From Leuctra nigra (Eukaryota; Arthropoda; Insecta; Plecoptera; Leuctridae), in assembly GCA_934045905.1 (NCBI GenBank), contig OW203768.1, forward strand, positions 20,784,770 through 20,848,769: a stretch of DNA of 64,000 nucleotides. The letters are read 5' to 3'. The notes under the pieces were generated by a model. It saw only the letters and a list, made by a program, of their open reading frames with translations, did no database searches and was not told the origin of the DNA. Made by a program: the position numbers and the translations under genes. Of the stretch, positions 46,522 to 57,155 are shown in pieces (the stretch's first letter is position 1; every line of letters starts with the position of its first letter).

Positions 46522-46697
46522 GGCGTGTGATTCACGTGTCGGCCCGCTTTAGAAGATGTGTAGATGTCAAGGAAACATGTTCTATACCTCAAGACTAAAA
46601 ACAGAACCAGTGCAAATTGCTATAGAGTTGCTGAAACCACTTTCGATTCTTTGATTTATCATTTTTTAACTCTCATTATCCTGATTTTTTACATAGG

Positions 46698-46807
46698 TAT
46701 AGTCAAGGAAATTAGATGGTTACTCTCTATCTGTCTCTGCTCCATATAAAAACATGTTTATGATATGGGTCAGAGAGAGGCTGAACCATCTAATTTCCCT
46801 GACTGTA
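46698..46807. mobile_element. Mini-MITE family M3, copy 2
   Basis: TATAGTCAAGGAAATTAGAT at the left pairs with ATCTAATTTCCCTGACTGTA at the right. The CTCTCTGACCC/GGGTCAGAGAGAG middle matches copy 1 at 39314. Confidence 0.75.
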
Positions 46808-46988
46808 CACCCAACAAAAGATAAAACGGTTTTCCAGAGAAACGGATTGGCAGAAAAAGGTTTGATGACATCATCCCATGAAGTCTATTCACACTCGTCA
46901 TCTAACTCTAGTAGATGAGCTCTGATTTCATTGATAATAACAAGGATTGGTTGTCAAGGAACCTGACAAGCAGCCAATCCTTTTCGTT

Positions 46989-47420
46989 TGTACTGTACAG
47001 AGATCGTGGGAAGGCCGCCCTGATGCACATCTCAACCCCAGTGTATTGTTCAACTCACATTCAACTACCTGTTAGAAGATGCTATTGTCATTGTATCAAC
47101 TCAATTCTATGTCATAAATAGCAATGTCAATTAGTAGAACTCATCCCTGTGTTGGCGGCACGTACAGGGGGCAGGTAGCCAGCCTAACCTACATTTCATA
47201 CAGCTGATGGTTTACATCTTGCAATGCTTTGCGTCTGGGTTGGGGAGGAACAAGGCAGTGATCCTCTGGACATTCAACGGTACAGGTCGCTCCCGGAGCG
47301 CACCTGAGCTCTGTACACGGTAGCCTCCGGCACCGTCAGGATTCTAATAAAGACAAGTATATTCTCTATACCCAGTGTCTTATTTATATGTGAGGCTCCC
47401 CATCTTGGCTGAACACCACA
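46989..47420 (+). repeat. 5' LTR
   Basis: 432 bp, bounded by TG and CA. It holds a promoter-to-poly(A) layout: AATAAA at 47346-47351 (within TCTAATAAAGAC) and TTATTTATATGTG near its 3' part. It is preceded by the CGTT duplication. Confidence 0.9.
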
Positions 47421-47649
47421 ACTGGCGCACAACGTGGTCGAACCTCCACCCGCTGTGAGAGTTCTATTTTAGTGATTATATTCTGTGTGAACATTTATTA
47501 ATTCGTGTTTAAAGTGATTTTTAGTGACATTTGATTATGTGTAAACATTCTGGGTGAACTTTGTTGAACATGCCGCTGCCACGTACTCAATCGCTGAGGG
47601 CAGTTAACAATCAGGATTTTTGAGGCGTAGTGGAGCGAGTGAACAAAAC

Positions 47650-49164
47650 ATGTCGCGAGATTCCCTCCACACGAGCGATGAGACGCCGGTGCGGGACGGA
47701 CGGGTGGCGCGTCACTACACGCAACCTGCGGCGATGCAATTGCCACAGGTGCCGCTGCCGAGGTTCGCGGACAACGGCACCGTCCAGCCGATGGAGTTTC
47801 TACATCGGATGGAATCGCATCTGCGCCGGTTCGATTGGTCCGACGACGAGTATGTGGACTTCGTCGTCGCGCACCTGGACGGTGTCCCCTACGACTGGGG
47901 ATACGCGGTACGGGAGTGCTGGGAAGATGACTACGACGCGTTCCGCAGGTCCTTCGTGAACATGTTCTGGTCGGACGAACGGCAGGAACGTCTGATGCAA
48001 GACCTGTACGCCGACACTTACAATAAGGAAAAACATCCGACAATGTTGGGCTTCTTCGTCATGTGGACGAGGAAGCTAAAGCACGTCACTCCGCCTCTGC
48101 CACATCACATCGTGATCAACAGGATCGTGAGACTGCTGCCAGCAAACATTGCCAACGTGTTGCTGGTAGCAGACAATCTCTCTATGGAGGACGTCATCCG
48201 GAAGCTGCAACGCTTGGACGACGTCGTAGCATTTCGTCAGCACAAGATGCCAACTGCAACGCGGTACGACGCCAACTGGTTCACGCGCGGAGGTGCAAAC
48301 AAGGCTGTTGCGGCGATCAAAGACGGAACATCAACATCCGGACGCCAACAGATTCAGCAGGCGAACACTCAGCAGAAGTGGCGGAACCACGACCAGCGCC
48401 CTCGCGAGATACGCCATTGTATGAATGCGCGGAAACGGGGGAGTCAAAAACAACAACGTCCAGCCCGATTCAACCGCCCGTTGGCGGCGTCGTTCAGTAA
48501 TTGGCGCGATGAAGCGAGGCGCTTCCCGCGAGAAGAACATGTCGACGGCAATTTAACGCCTGAGTGCGACGCCGAGTTGAAGACGCCTGAGTGCGACGCC
48601 GAGTTGAAGACGCCTGAGTACGATGCCGAGTTGACGACGCCAGAGTACGACGCTGAGCTGGCGACGCCTGAGAGCGACGCTGAGTTGACGACGCCAGAGT
48701 ACGACGGTGAGTTGGTGACGCCTGAGCACGACGCAGAGGTGGCGACGTCCGAGCGCGACGTAGAGATGGCGACGCCTGAGCACGACGCAGAGGTGGCGAC
48801 GCCCGAGCGCGACGTAGAGATGGCGACGCCTGAGCACGACGCAGAGGTGGCGACGCCCGAGCGCGACGTAGAGATGGCGACGCCGGAGCACGACGCAGAG
48901 GTGGCGACGCCGGAGCACGACGCAGAGATGGCGACGCCGGAGCACGACGTAGAGATGGCGACGCCGGAGCACGACGCAGAGGTGGCGACGTCTGAGCGCG
49001 ACGAAATATATGCAGCGATGAATTTGAGTGACAGGTCAGTGCGCGTGAATACAATACCTGCGACACATGTGCTCCAGCAAGTGCACAGCGGCGAGATAAC
49101 ATCAGTAACCAAGCCATATTGCTGGCAAATCAAGCACAAGAGTAGAGCCAGAGGGACAGCTTGA
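47650..49164 (+). CDS. Gag-like protein with acidic 9-residue repeats
   Basis: The first ATG of the long frame is 47650, giving 504 aa; the frame is open from 47620. Residues 1-200 look like a capsid domain of Ty3/gypsy-type Gag (FADNGTVQPMEFLHRMESHL, VPYDWGYAVRECWEDDYDAF, then MLGFFVMWTRKLKH). A basic, Gln-rich linker follows. From about 48557 to 49003 the protein is made of some 16-17 tandem nonapeptides of the form TPEHDAEVA/TPERDVEMA. There is no zinc knuckle and no protease. The opposite strand is open across the array only because of its 27-bp period. A short frame at 47570-47623 overlaps the start (see findings). Confidence 0.8.
   Translation: MSRDSLHTSDETPVRDGRVARHYTQPAAMQLPQVPLPRFADNGTVQPMEFLHRMESHLRRFDWSDDEYVDFVVAHLDGVPYDWGYAVRECWEDDYDAFRRSFVNMFWSDERQERLMQDLYADTYNKEKHPTMLGFFVMWTRKLKHVTPPLPHHIVINRIVRLLPANIANVLLVADNLSMEDVIRKLQRLDDVVAFRQHKMPTATRYDANWFTRGGANKAVAAIKDGTSTSGRQQIQQANTQQKWRNHDQRPREIRHCMNARKRGSQKQQRPARFNRPLAASFSNWRDEARRFPREEHVDGNLTPECDAELKTPECDAELKTPEYDAELTTPEYDAELATPESDAELTTPEYDGELVTPEHDAEVATSERDVEMATPEHDAEVATPERDVEMATPEHDAEVATPERDVEMATPEHDAEVATPEHDAEMATPEHDVEMATPEHDAEVATSERDEIYAAMNLSDRSVRVNTIPATHVLQQVHSGEITSVTKPYCWQIKHKSRARGTA
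48557..49003 (+). repeat. 27-bp coding minisatellite in the Gag-like gene
   Basis: Period 27 bp, consensus GCGACGCCTGAGCACGACGC plus AGAGGTG, 16-17 copies. Early copies (TPEYDAEL type) are more diverged, and later ones alternate HDAEVA and RDVEMA, which suggests growth by a 54-bp dimer. Frame is kept throughout. Confidence 0.88.
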
Positions 49165-49820
49165 CGGTCATGTGCGTGATGCATTACGACATGAACTTTT
49201 GCCAAGAACTTATGTCATGTTTGCTTTGTTTCTTGAGAGAATTTTTGATAATGTTATTGTGTCATGTGTTTCATGTACGAGTTATACAAGTGTCGAATGG
49301 TTCTAGACGAACAGGGTATAGTGTATTTTCGTGTTGACTTGATCCATGTTTATGTTAGAATAGGATAATACACTTCAAAACTATGTTGGAATAACCATAT
49401 CTCAATTATGGTGTGTGTGCAGTATAGTACCAGATGGTTTTATACCAATAATAATGTGTCTATGTACTTATTCAACATGTAGGGTATTGATGGTAAATTT
49501 ACTTTAAATAAGAGTGTGATTTTGATGGTAGAGTATGTATGTATCAATGCCTAGGTAGAAGAGTAAAAGATGGGATATTTTCGTAATATAAGACGTTTGT
49601 GTTGTACTCATGTATGTAATGGATTTTTGCATTACTCGTTGGAAATAACATGATGTAAGAGAACATTTCGTTGCACAACAGTGTCATGTTTGATGAGTGG
49701 GAAATACATATTAATTGATCTAGTAAGTTAATTTAAATACGATTAGGATAATACAGTACAGTTTAAAGGATTAGAAAAAAGTATATAATGTATCATTCAA
49801 ACTTTTGTCTGGGGGGAGTA

Positions 49821-50252
49821 TGTACTGTACAGAGATCGTGGGAAGGCCGCCCTGATGCACATCTCAACCCCAGTGTATTGTTCAACTCACATTCAACTAC
49901 CTGTTAGAAGATGCTATTGTCATTGTATCAACTCAATTCTATGTCATAAATAGCAATGTCAATTAGTAGAACCCATCCCTGTGTTGGCGGCACGTACAGG
50001 GGGCAGGTAGCCAGCCTAACCTACATTTCATACAGCTGATGGTTTACATCTTGCAATGCTTTGCGTCTAGGTTGGGGAGGAACAAGGCAGTGATCCTCTG
50101 GACATTCAACGGTACAGGTCGCTCCCGGAGCGCACCTGAGCTCTGTACACGGTAGCCTCCGGCACCGTCAGGATTCTAATAAAGACAAGTATATTCTCTA
50201 TACCCAGTGTCTTATTTATATGTGAGGCTCCCCATCTTGGCTGAACACCACA
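49821..50252 (+). repeat. 3' LTR
   Basis: Same length and ends as the 5' LTR. The differences seen are C for T in AGAACCCATCC and A for G in GCGTCTAGGTTGG. It is followed by the second CGTT. Confidence 0.92.
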
Positions 50253-51019
50253 CGTTCACATACCGATTTATGATTTGTTTAGTGTACCACAAAAGTGTGT
50301 TTAATTTTATATTTGTATGTAATGCTTTTTTTAAATTTAATTTTGTGGTTTGTATATTTCTAGTCTTATCTTTATTTGATTTCATTTTCTTGTTATTATG
50401 ACCATGAATAATTTATTTCCTGATTATTTATTAAGTCCGTATAGATCAAATAATTTTGTTGTTGTGCCGTGTTTGCTAATTTTTAACTAATGTTTCGATC
50501 TCGAATAGAAATAGAAATTATAAAAAGGAAACCTTCATTCAATTAGTTGAAGAAGTCTGTGCCAATTCGGCTGTATAGGATGAGATTGCAAGTTGATAAT
50601 GAAACTTTGCCCTGCTCTGCCATTTCTTTACATGAGTAAACGTTTCGAGAAATGTGATAATAACCATCAATTTCGTAGAATCTGATGCTGTCGTAATATT
50701 TGTATTGCCTTCTAGCGACAACGTAAAACTGCACTATTGTACTAAAGAATCAGCACTTGTAAACTCATTCCCACGGAACATCCTGTACGATCAAGTAATA
50801 GGAAATCCGTAACATGAATACTTTGATAAGGGAGTCGTTGTCATTCGTGCATTGCCAATACCAAGTGCTGCTCCGCAATCATATAACTGTTGTCTACTGT
50901 CGATCGACAACTCAATTACCTCCTAGATTATGCGTATCAATGTTGTTTTCTTATTATCAGATCAACGGTAGACCAAGGCGAGGGGTTAACAACTAATAGT
51001 TTTTGGTGTACCTGATTTC

Positions 51020-51310
51020 GGATTTCCAAGTTTTCAAAAGATTTCCGAAGTTAAAGATTTCACAGATTTCCAAAGATATCATGGATTTCCAAGGATTTCT
51101 AATGATTTTGAAAGATTTCCTGGGTTTTCCGCAGATTTTACAAGATTGTTCAGATTTTCTGGGATTTTCAAATATTTCTTAAGATTTCCTAAATTTCTAA
51201 AATTTCGAAAGATTTTCAAAGATTTCAAAAGATTTTTAAGATTTCCGAAGTAAGATTACAAAGATTTCCAAAGCCAAAGATTTGAAGGATTTCCAGGCTA
51301 GTAATTTCCA
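51020..51310 (+). repeat. Degenerate array of AGATTTCCAAAG units
   Basis: About twenty irregular units of 10-15 bp around AAAGATTTCC follow one another. It lies between unique DNA and copy C of the hairpin-ended family. Non-coding. Confidence 0.7.
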
Positions 51311-51392
51311 AGTATTTGAAAATGTTATTTTATTTCTTCGCTTTATTTACCGAATTAGCTAAAAAAAAAAATTAACTAAATTTGTTGGTCTC

Positions 51393-53253
51393 ATCTAGTG
51401 GAGCGGTCGCTCCACGCCAGCCAAGTCGTACGGCGCGCGCACACTCTCATATAAAGGCTGGAGCAAACCCACTTTTACTGTAAGCATCAAAATGGCATTT
51501 TCGGCCTACTGGATCTTAAAATTGGAAAATCTCACATTGTTGCGAAATATCTAAATTTCGAGCTATGGCCCACCCCACCACATATACCAAATTTGGGAAC
51601 AATAGGTTACGCCCTTTGCGCGCTAGAGGGCCGTGAAAACAGTGTTTTAGGGCGGTTTTCATAATAATCTCAGTAGTAGTAGTAGTAGGGTGGAGCTAAA
51701 ATCCGGTAACAAGGCCACAGCCTAAACGGCTGAACCGATTGATCTCACATTTTTACCACGTGTGCACTTTTGGCGTCTGATTTAACCTTCACCCCATAAA
51801 TTTTTTGTGCCGCCATTTTGAAACCGGAAGTGACGTCATATCTCGTCAACGGCTTGACCGATCGGAACGAAATTTGCGCCAAACGATTCGGACGGTGAAC
51901 TATATGCATTATCAGTAGCAAAAGACTAAACATTTTGTTAATGAAACCGGAAATGACGTCACGAAATTTGAAATACATCGATTGGCATTTCGGCAACAAA
52001 GATTGATCCGATTATTTTGATATTTTTGTAACGTATGTACTTTTGATATCTCATTTGACTTATTATAAAACCAACCGGAAGCCGCCATTTTGAAACCGGA
52101 AGTGACATCATATCTCAATAACGGCTAAACAGATTTGAACGAAACCAGCGCTAAACAATTTAGACGGTCAACTTTATGTATTATCATTAATAATATTTGC
52201 AGTTTCCCATACCGAAACCGGAAATGACGTCACACATTTTAAAAATCTTACAAATTTACATTTTGATACAATAAATATACTATTTGAGACGGCTTATAAT
52301 AAAATTTTATCAAGTTTAAATTATAATTCAAGGGTCAGAGATTTCAGCCGCCATTTTTAAACCGGAAGTAACGTCATATCTTGAAAATTGGTTGACTGAT
52401 CGGTATGAAACTACCGCCAAACGATTCGGAAGGTCATCTCTATGGAATATGAACAGTACAAATAGAATTTTCCTATTTATGAGACCGGAAATGACGTCAT
52501 TCAAATTTAAAAAATTATTATAATCCCCTCCTATATTATAATAAATACGTATTCAGAAAGCCTAAAATGATACACATCATTTATAGATATACATTCTATG
52601 TGGCAGTGCAGTAAGTTCAGCAGCCATTTTGAAAACCGAAGTGTTTCCATATCTCGGAACTGGGTTGACTGATTGGAATGAAACCTTTGCTATTCTTCGT
52701 GAAAGATCATTTAAAGCAATTATTTAGGACCATACGCTGCTATTCATTAGTGGTAACGAAATTGTAAAGGGTGATGATTTTTTAAAAGAATTTAGTAATT
52801 GTTCATTTCATATGTGTCACAAGTTGTTAGAATAAACTAAAAAAAGGAGTGATATCCCCATAAAAAACACTTCGTGTAAAAATACCAGCCAAGTCTCTTC
52901 AACTAAAAAAAAAATATGAAATCTAAAAATTCTGCACTGAAAAGTAATGATATCAAAAAATTTGCCAAGTCAAAACTTTATTTGAAAATCAAAAAATACT
53001 TGGCGCATCGTTTTTTTTAGGGCATTATAGGTATACTATGTATGTATATTTCATGTATAATTTATAATTGGCTTATACTTCCAAGCTATTTATGTACACG
53101 ATGCGCCAAGTATTTTTTGATTTTCAAATAAAGTTTTGACTTGGCAAATTTTTTGATATCATTACTTTTCAGTGCAGAATTTTTAGATTTCATATTTTTT
53201 TTTTAGTTGAAGAGACTTGGCTGGTATTTTTACACGAAGTGTTTTTTATGGGG
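51393..53253 (+). mobile_element. Hairpin-ended repeat element, copy C (1.9 kb)
   Basis: Starts ATCTAG then GTGGAGCGGTCGCTCCAC and CAGCCAAGTCGTAC. About seven units with CCGGAAGTGACGTCA or CCGGAAATGACGTCA occupy 51815-52650. The terminal hairpin spans about 52857-53253, arms near 170 bp, loop about 60 bp, ending TATGGGG. Flanks (GTCTC before, ATTAG after) show no duplication. Confidence 0.75.
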
Positions 53254-56200
53254 ATTAGTCATTACTGTGACAATTTGATCAGTCGATGAACGCTTCAAAT
53301 TATGATTATTTTGGTATCAAACGCTAGTTTATCGCCAGTGGCAAAATGTTTGGCTGGATGGCAACTACAATGGCTGGATTGCTCGTCTTGCCTAACGCCT
53401 TGCATTATCTGCCATGTGGCTGTTGCGGTCAGCACACGCGTGGTCTGCAATTTCCCACAGGAAGAACACTCTGTCCAAGTGGAATTTACCCTACACGACG
53501 CCATTTTGTGGTGACATTGACAGAAGTTCCGCGGTCGGGAATCTACAGATTAAACATGGAACCCAAGGTCGACTGATACCGTAATATTTTTTTTTTTACT
53601 GATTCCGAATAATGTATACAAATATGTCTATACGTATCTTACGTTGACTCAAGTGGGAATACGCAGCGCAATATATTTTTCGTTTTTTTATTTTTATAAA
53701 TTGAATGGTTTAAAAGTTATAACTATATCAAGGTAATGTTTCACTTGAATTTATCTTGGGATACATAGACAAGAGATCCTATACAAAATGGGAAATCGTA
53801 CTGTGTTGCATTTCTAAGACCCCAACCTTAGAATTTAGTCTAAGCCCCAACCAAACACACAAATACTCGCACAAATACCATTCGCACAATTATACCATAC
53901 TATGAATGACAGGCAAAAACTCGCTCTACCATGGGCCGCCCTATACCTGGCAATGCTTAACAGGGTTCATCTTTGTCTGTCACCGACCATAGATTTAAAA
54001 GGAAAGATACGCAACATCAACACAATGCATCATAATAAGACAGAGATATAAAACATGTCAACTCCGCGCTACTATTGACCTATCTCAATCCATCTCTATT
54101 CTCAGCTCGAGATACGTGTTGTTATCTGGGCGACGACTGAAGGACCTTGGGCGAGCGAACCAAGTTTCATTCACCTTTCGAGGTCGGAGTTCGCCGTGTT
54201 TGTTGTGTCGCTGTAATCGGATCATTTCCATGCTGGTTCCGACCACGAGCTAGCGGCGTGTAGAGGAGAGGTCAACAAGCGCCAGTGCTAGGACCTGTTG
54301 TGTTTAAGGTGGCTGCATATCACGTGACTCTTCAACCAAAAAGCTACACATTTTCATTTGGAAGGGTTCAGTTTAGCAAATACCAACCCTTCTTACCTCT
54401 ATGCAAATACTTCTCACTCATCAGATAAGTTAGGACACATCTGTTGGAACAAATCTACGCAGAAAAGAACTGCGAAAATAACTTATTAGATGATTGATTT
54501 TACTTCCTTGCACCTAAATATTCTCAAATCAAGACCTGAAGTTTAAGGAAATCCTATGAGTTGCCAAGAACAGCAAACTTTAATCTAATAAAAGGGCACA
54601 TATGCATCACAAACCTGACACAATTTTGCCAACAAAACATGCGCTCTTTCTTCATCTTTCCAACGAAATGTTGAGATATTAATTATATCCACTATTATGA
54701 ATGTAATGTTTAAACGAACAGCACTTGGTTTTGACAGTCTTCACACGCGTACGTATACACGATATTTGTGTTGTTTTTATTATAAAACCACTGCAAAATT
54801 AAATAATATTGACTGCAAATATTGATAAGCTCCAGTATGCAGTGAATTTCCTTCATAAATCACCTTGGATTACTCAACATGAACGATGTAAGGTATGTAC
54901 TCAAAGGTAACTATTTAGTTTGATCGGATGTAGAGAAATAAAGTCACGTGATATGTATTGGCCTTAACATGCTCATGCAGGCACAGTTTCATTCACACGT
55001 TATTTTATGATGTAAGAAAACGAGTTTTTAGAGACTCGGCCGCTAGACTATTCAATGATTTAGGACTTTGGAAAATGTATTATATTTTTGGTCGTTGGTC
55101 GTTTTTGGCCAATGTCGTTTCGCGTCCATGAATGATTATGAGGGCTACTGGAGATGACGATGAAGACAAAAGATGAAAGGAGCCAGGTTGTGGTCTATTA
55201 GTAGCATTGACTGAGGAAACCAACTTTTAGAAAGTCATATAGTTTTGATATTCAGATTTCTAATTTTAGACTTATTTTGGATCAATGATTGATTAAACAT
55301 CGATAGAATTTCACAATTTTAGTTGTACTTTCTTCCCACGTCTTTTATCATTTCTAGCCCCTATTTGACCACAATTTATCCACAATGATACAATGTAAGA
55401 AAAAACTAGCCCATCTAAGATTACAATTATCTTCTAAATTATTTTTAATCCGCACCAACAATTTCAACAGAAAATTGCTGTATTCACACACTGCTGTATT
55501 CTTAACAAAATTATTTTACGAAAACTTTGTTAAAAAATTCCTCATCATCTCATATCGTATAAAAAAAAAAAAAAAGTTAAAGCTAAAAACAAAAAAAGTT
55601 AAAAACATGTTTTAAACATGTGTGTTTTAAAATTAAAACATGCGTTTTCTGAATGAATTTATCTCATGTTATGAATATTGTCATTCAAAGCGATGGTTCA
55701 TCCTTACAGTTTGAAAAGAGTATAGAAAAACCGGCCATTAGGCGACAAATGCTACCTTTTTTGGAAGTTGAGTGTGGTCGTGTAAAGCAAGGGTGACAAG
55801 GGATTGGCCGGTCCATGCTAAGCAGGACTCTTCTCTAGCTGACGCGGCTTTGAGTATTCCATTTCTTTCTTCTGCCCCCTTGATCAGTGGCCAAGCTAGT
55901 GGCCGACTCTCTAGCGCCGTGCTTGATGAGGCTTATTTTCGGTTCTGTATTAATAGCAGGTGACCCCACGCAAGACGCGGGCATGCAGCAGAGAGTTCAC
56001 GTCACTGCATCAGCTTAGCTTGTCCGGGAACACAGCTGTTGGATCAGTTTTCAATCAGTTCTGACAGCGGCTGTCACTCCGGGGGGGCTATTCTGTAAGC
56101 CGTTCTGATGGACAGGGAGCTTCGCCATTTGTTTTTAGGTCAAATTAACATGAGGAACAAAAGAAAACGTCCCGATTCCGTTTCATTTCATCAGATAAAG

Positions 56201-57143
56201 TTACAGAATAGTGTCCAGGGTATACTTATTCTAAATGTATCTTTTTTGATCTCCTTTCGACCGAATTCATTTCCAAAAATTGTCATATAAAAACGTCGTT
56301 TTCTTCACATCTGTAAACAAAAATTACAAATTAATCAAATAATGGGTCTTGTAAAAATATTATAGGAAACAATCGTAAATATGAAACATTTTTTTTAATC
56401 TAAGCATTCCTAGGGTTCAAAAAATAATAAATAAATCAAAATAATATATTAAAAATATATTTTATTAAAAAGCAAGATGGCGAGCCTTTTAGTCTTATCT
56501 GGGTGGACAGGCTGAAAGATTCCCTGACTTTACTTAGTAATTAATTCATATCTTGAATGTGTACGTTACGTTAAATGTTTGTTGATTACAATTTAGTGAC
56601 AATGATAATTAAACTGTTTTTTTTATCAAATGGTTTGTGCGATAGTGAGTTTATAATAGGTGAAGGTCATTAGCATAAAGACGAGCTTAAAACCATAGTT
56701 TTACCATACTGCCGTTCGTGGCTAAATGTTGGATTTTAATAAATTGAGCGATTATTGTGCATGTAAAGATTTTTCCGGAGCCTACAATTACACAGGTAAT
56801 AACACCAATAACACCAAAAACACAGAAATGACGGCTGTCCTGAATTGTCCTGAACAACAAATGGTGGAAACCTCAACATTTTAGTGTACTCATCTGATTT
56901 TATTATTTTTTTTTAATTTTTTTTTTATTAATTTTTTTTTTATGATTTTTTAAATTATTTAATGTAATTTTTTAAAATTTATTGTGATTTTAGATTTTTT
57001 AGTGATATTTTTTTTGGTTAAAATAAAATGAGTTGTGATTTTTTTTCTGATTTAAAAAAAAATTATTGTGTCTACTGATTTTTTTTAGTTGTTCACCTCT
57101 CAGTGCAAACTATGATCAGTATGTTGTCATCTTATGTTCCCAG
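53254..57143. other. Gene-free stretch before the PP1-subunit exons
   Basis: AT-rich, with a TTAA-flanked element at 54308-54963 and a poly-T/A-rich zone at 56900-57090. The frames at 53302-53576 and 55772-55963 are short and match nothing I know. No exon is claimed. Confidence 0.45.
54308..54963. mobile_element. TTAA-flanked TIR element (piggyBac-type MITE?)
   Basis: GGTGGCTGCATATCACGTGA at the left pairs imperfectly with TCACGTGATATGTATTGGCC at the right. TTAA lies directly outside both ends (54304-54307, 54964-54967), the piggyBac target. No transposase frame is present. Confidence 0.6.
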
Positions 57144-57155
57144 CCGCTTGGCCGG

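Larger units (their letters stand above)
46989..50252 (+). mobile_element. LTR retrotransposon coding only a Gag-like protein (3.26 kb)
   Basis: Two 432-bp LTRs (46989-47420, 49821-50252), both TGTACTG...CACCACA, differ at about two positions, so insertion is recent. A 4-bp duplication CGTT flanks it (46985-46988, 50253-50256). TGGCGCACAACGTGG just inside the 5' LTR (47423-47437) is a primer-binding site of tRNA-Lys-like type, and GGGGGGAG at 49811-49818 is the polypurine tract. The only long frame is the Gag-like one. Protease, reverse transcriptase and integrase are absent, so it must be mobilised in trans. Duplication length and primer site suggest Ty3/gypsy relatives. Confidence 0.92.
46824..50269. 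mobile_element. MITE family M1, copy 3, interrupted by the LTR element
   Basis: The MITE runs 46824-46988, is broken by the retrotransposon, and resumes 50253-50269 with CGTTCACATACCGATTT. Its sisters at 25355 and 33004 show that the two pieces belong together. Confidence 0.8.

Noticed and set aside
48444..49205. Long minus-strand frames of 253, 207 and 139 aa opposite the Gag-like gene
   Set aside because: A 27-bp repeat keeps all frames open. The translated sequences are low-complexity (SGVAISASC, RRAPASP) and have no family signal.
53302..53576. Overlapping plus-strand frames with Cys-rich peptides next to copy C
   Set aside because: Short, without a family match or splice sites; frames in both strands are similarly open.
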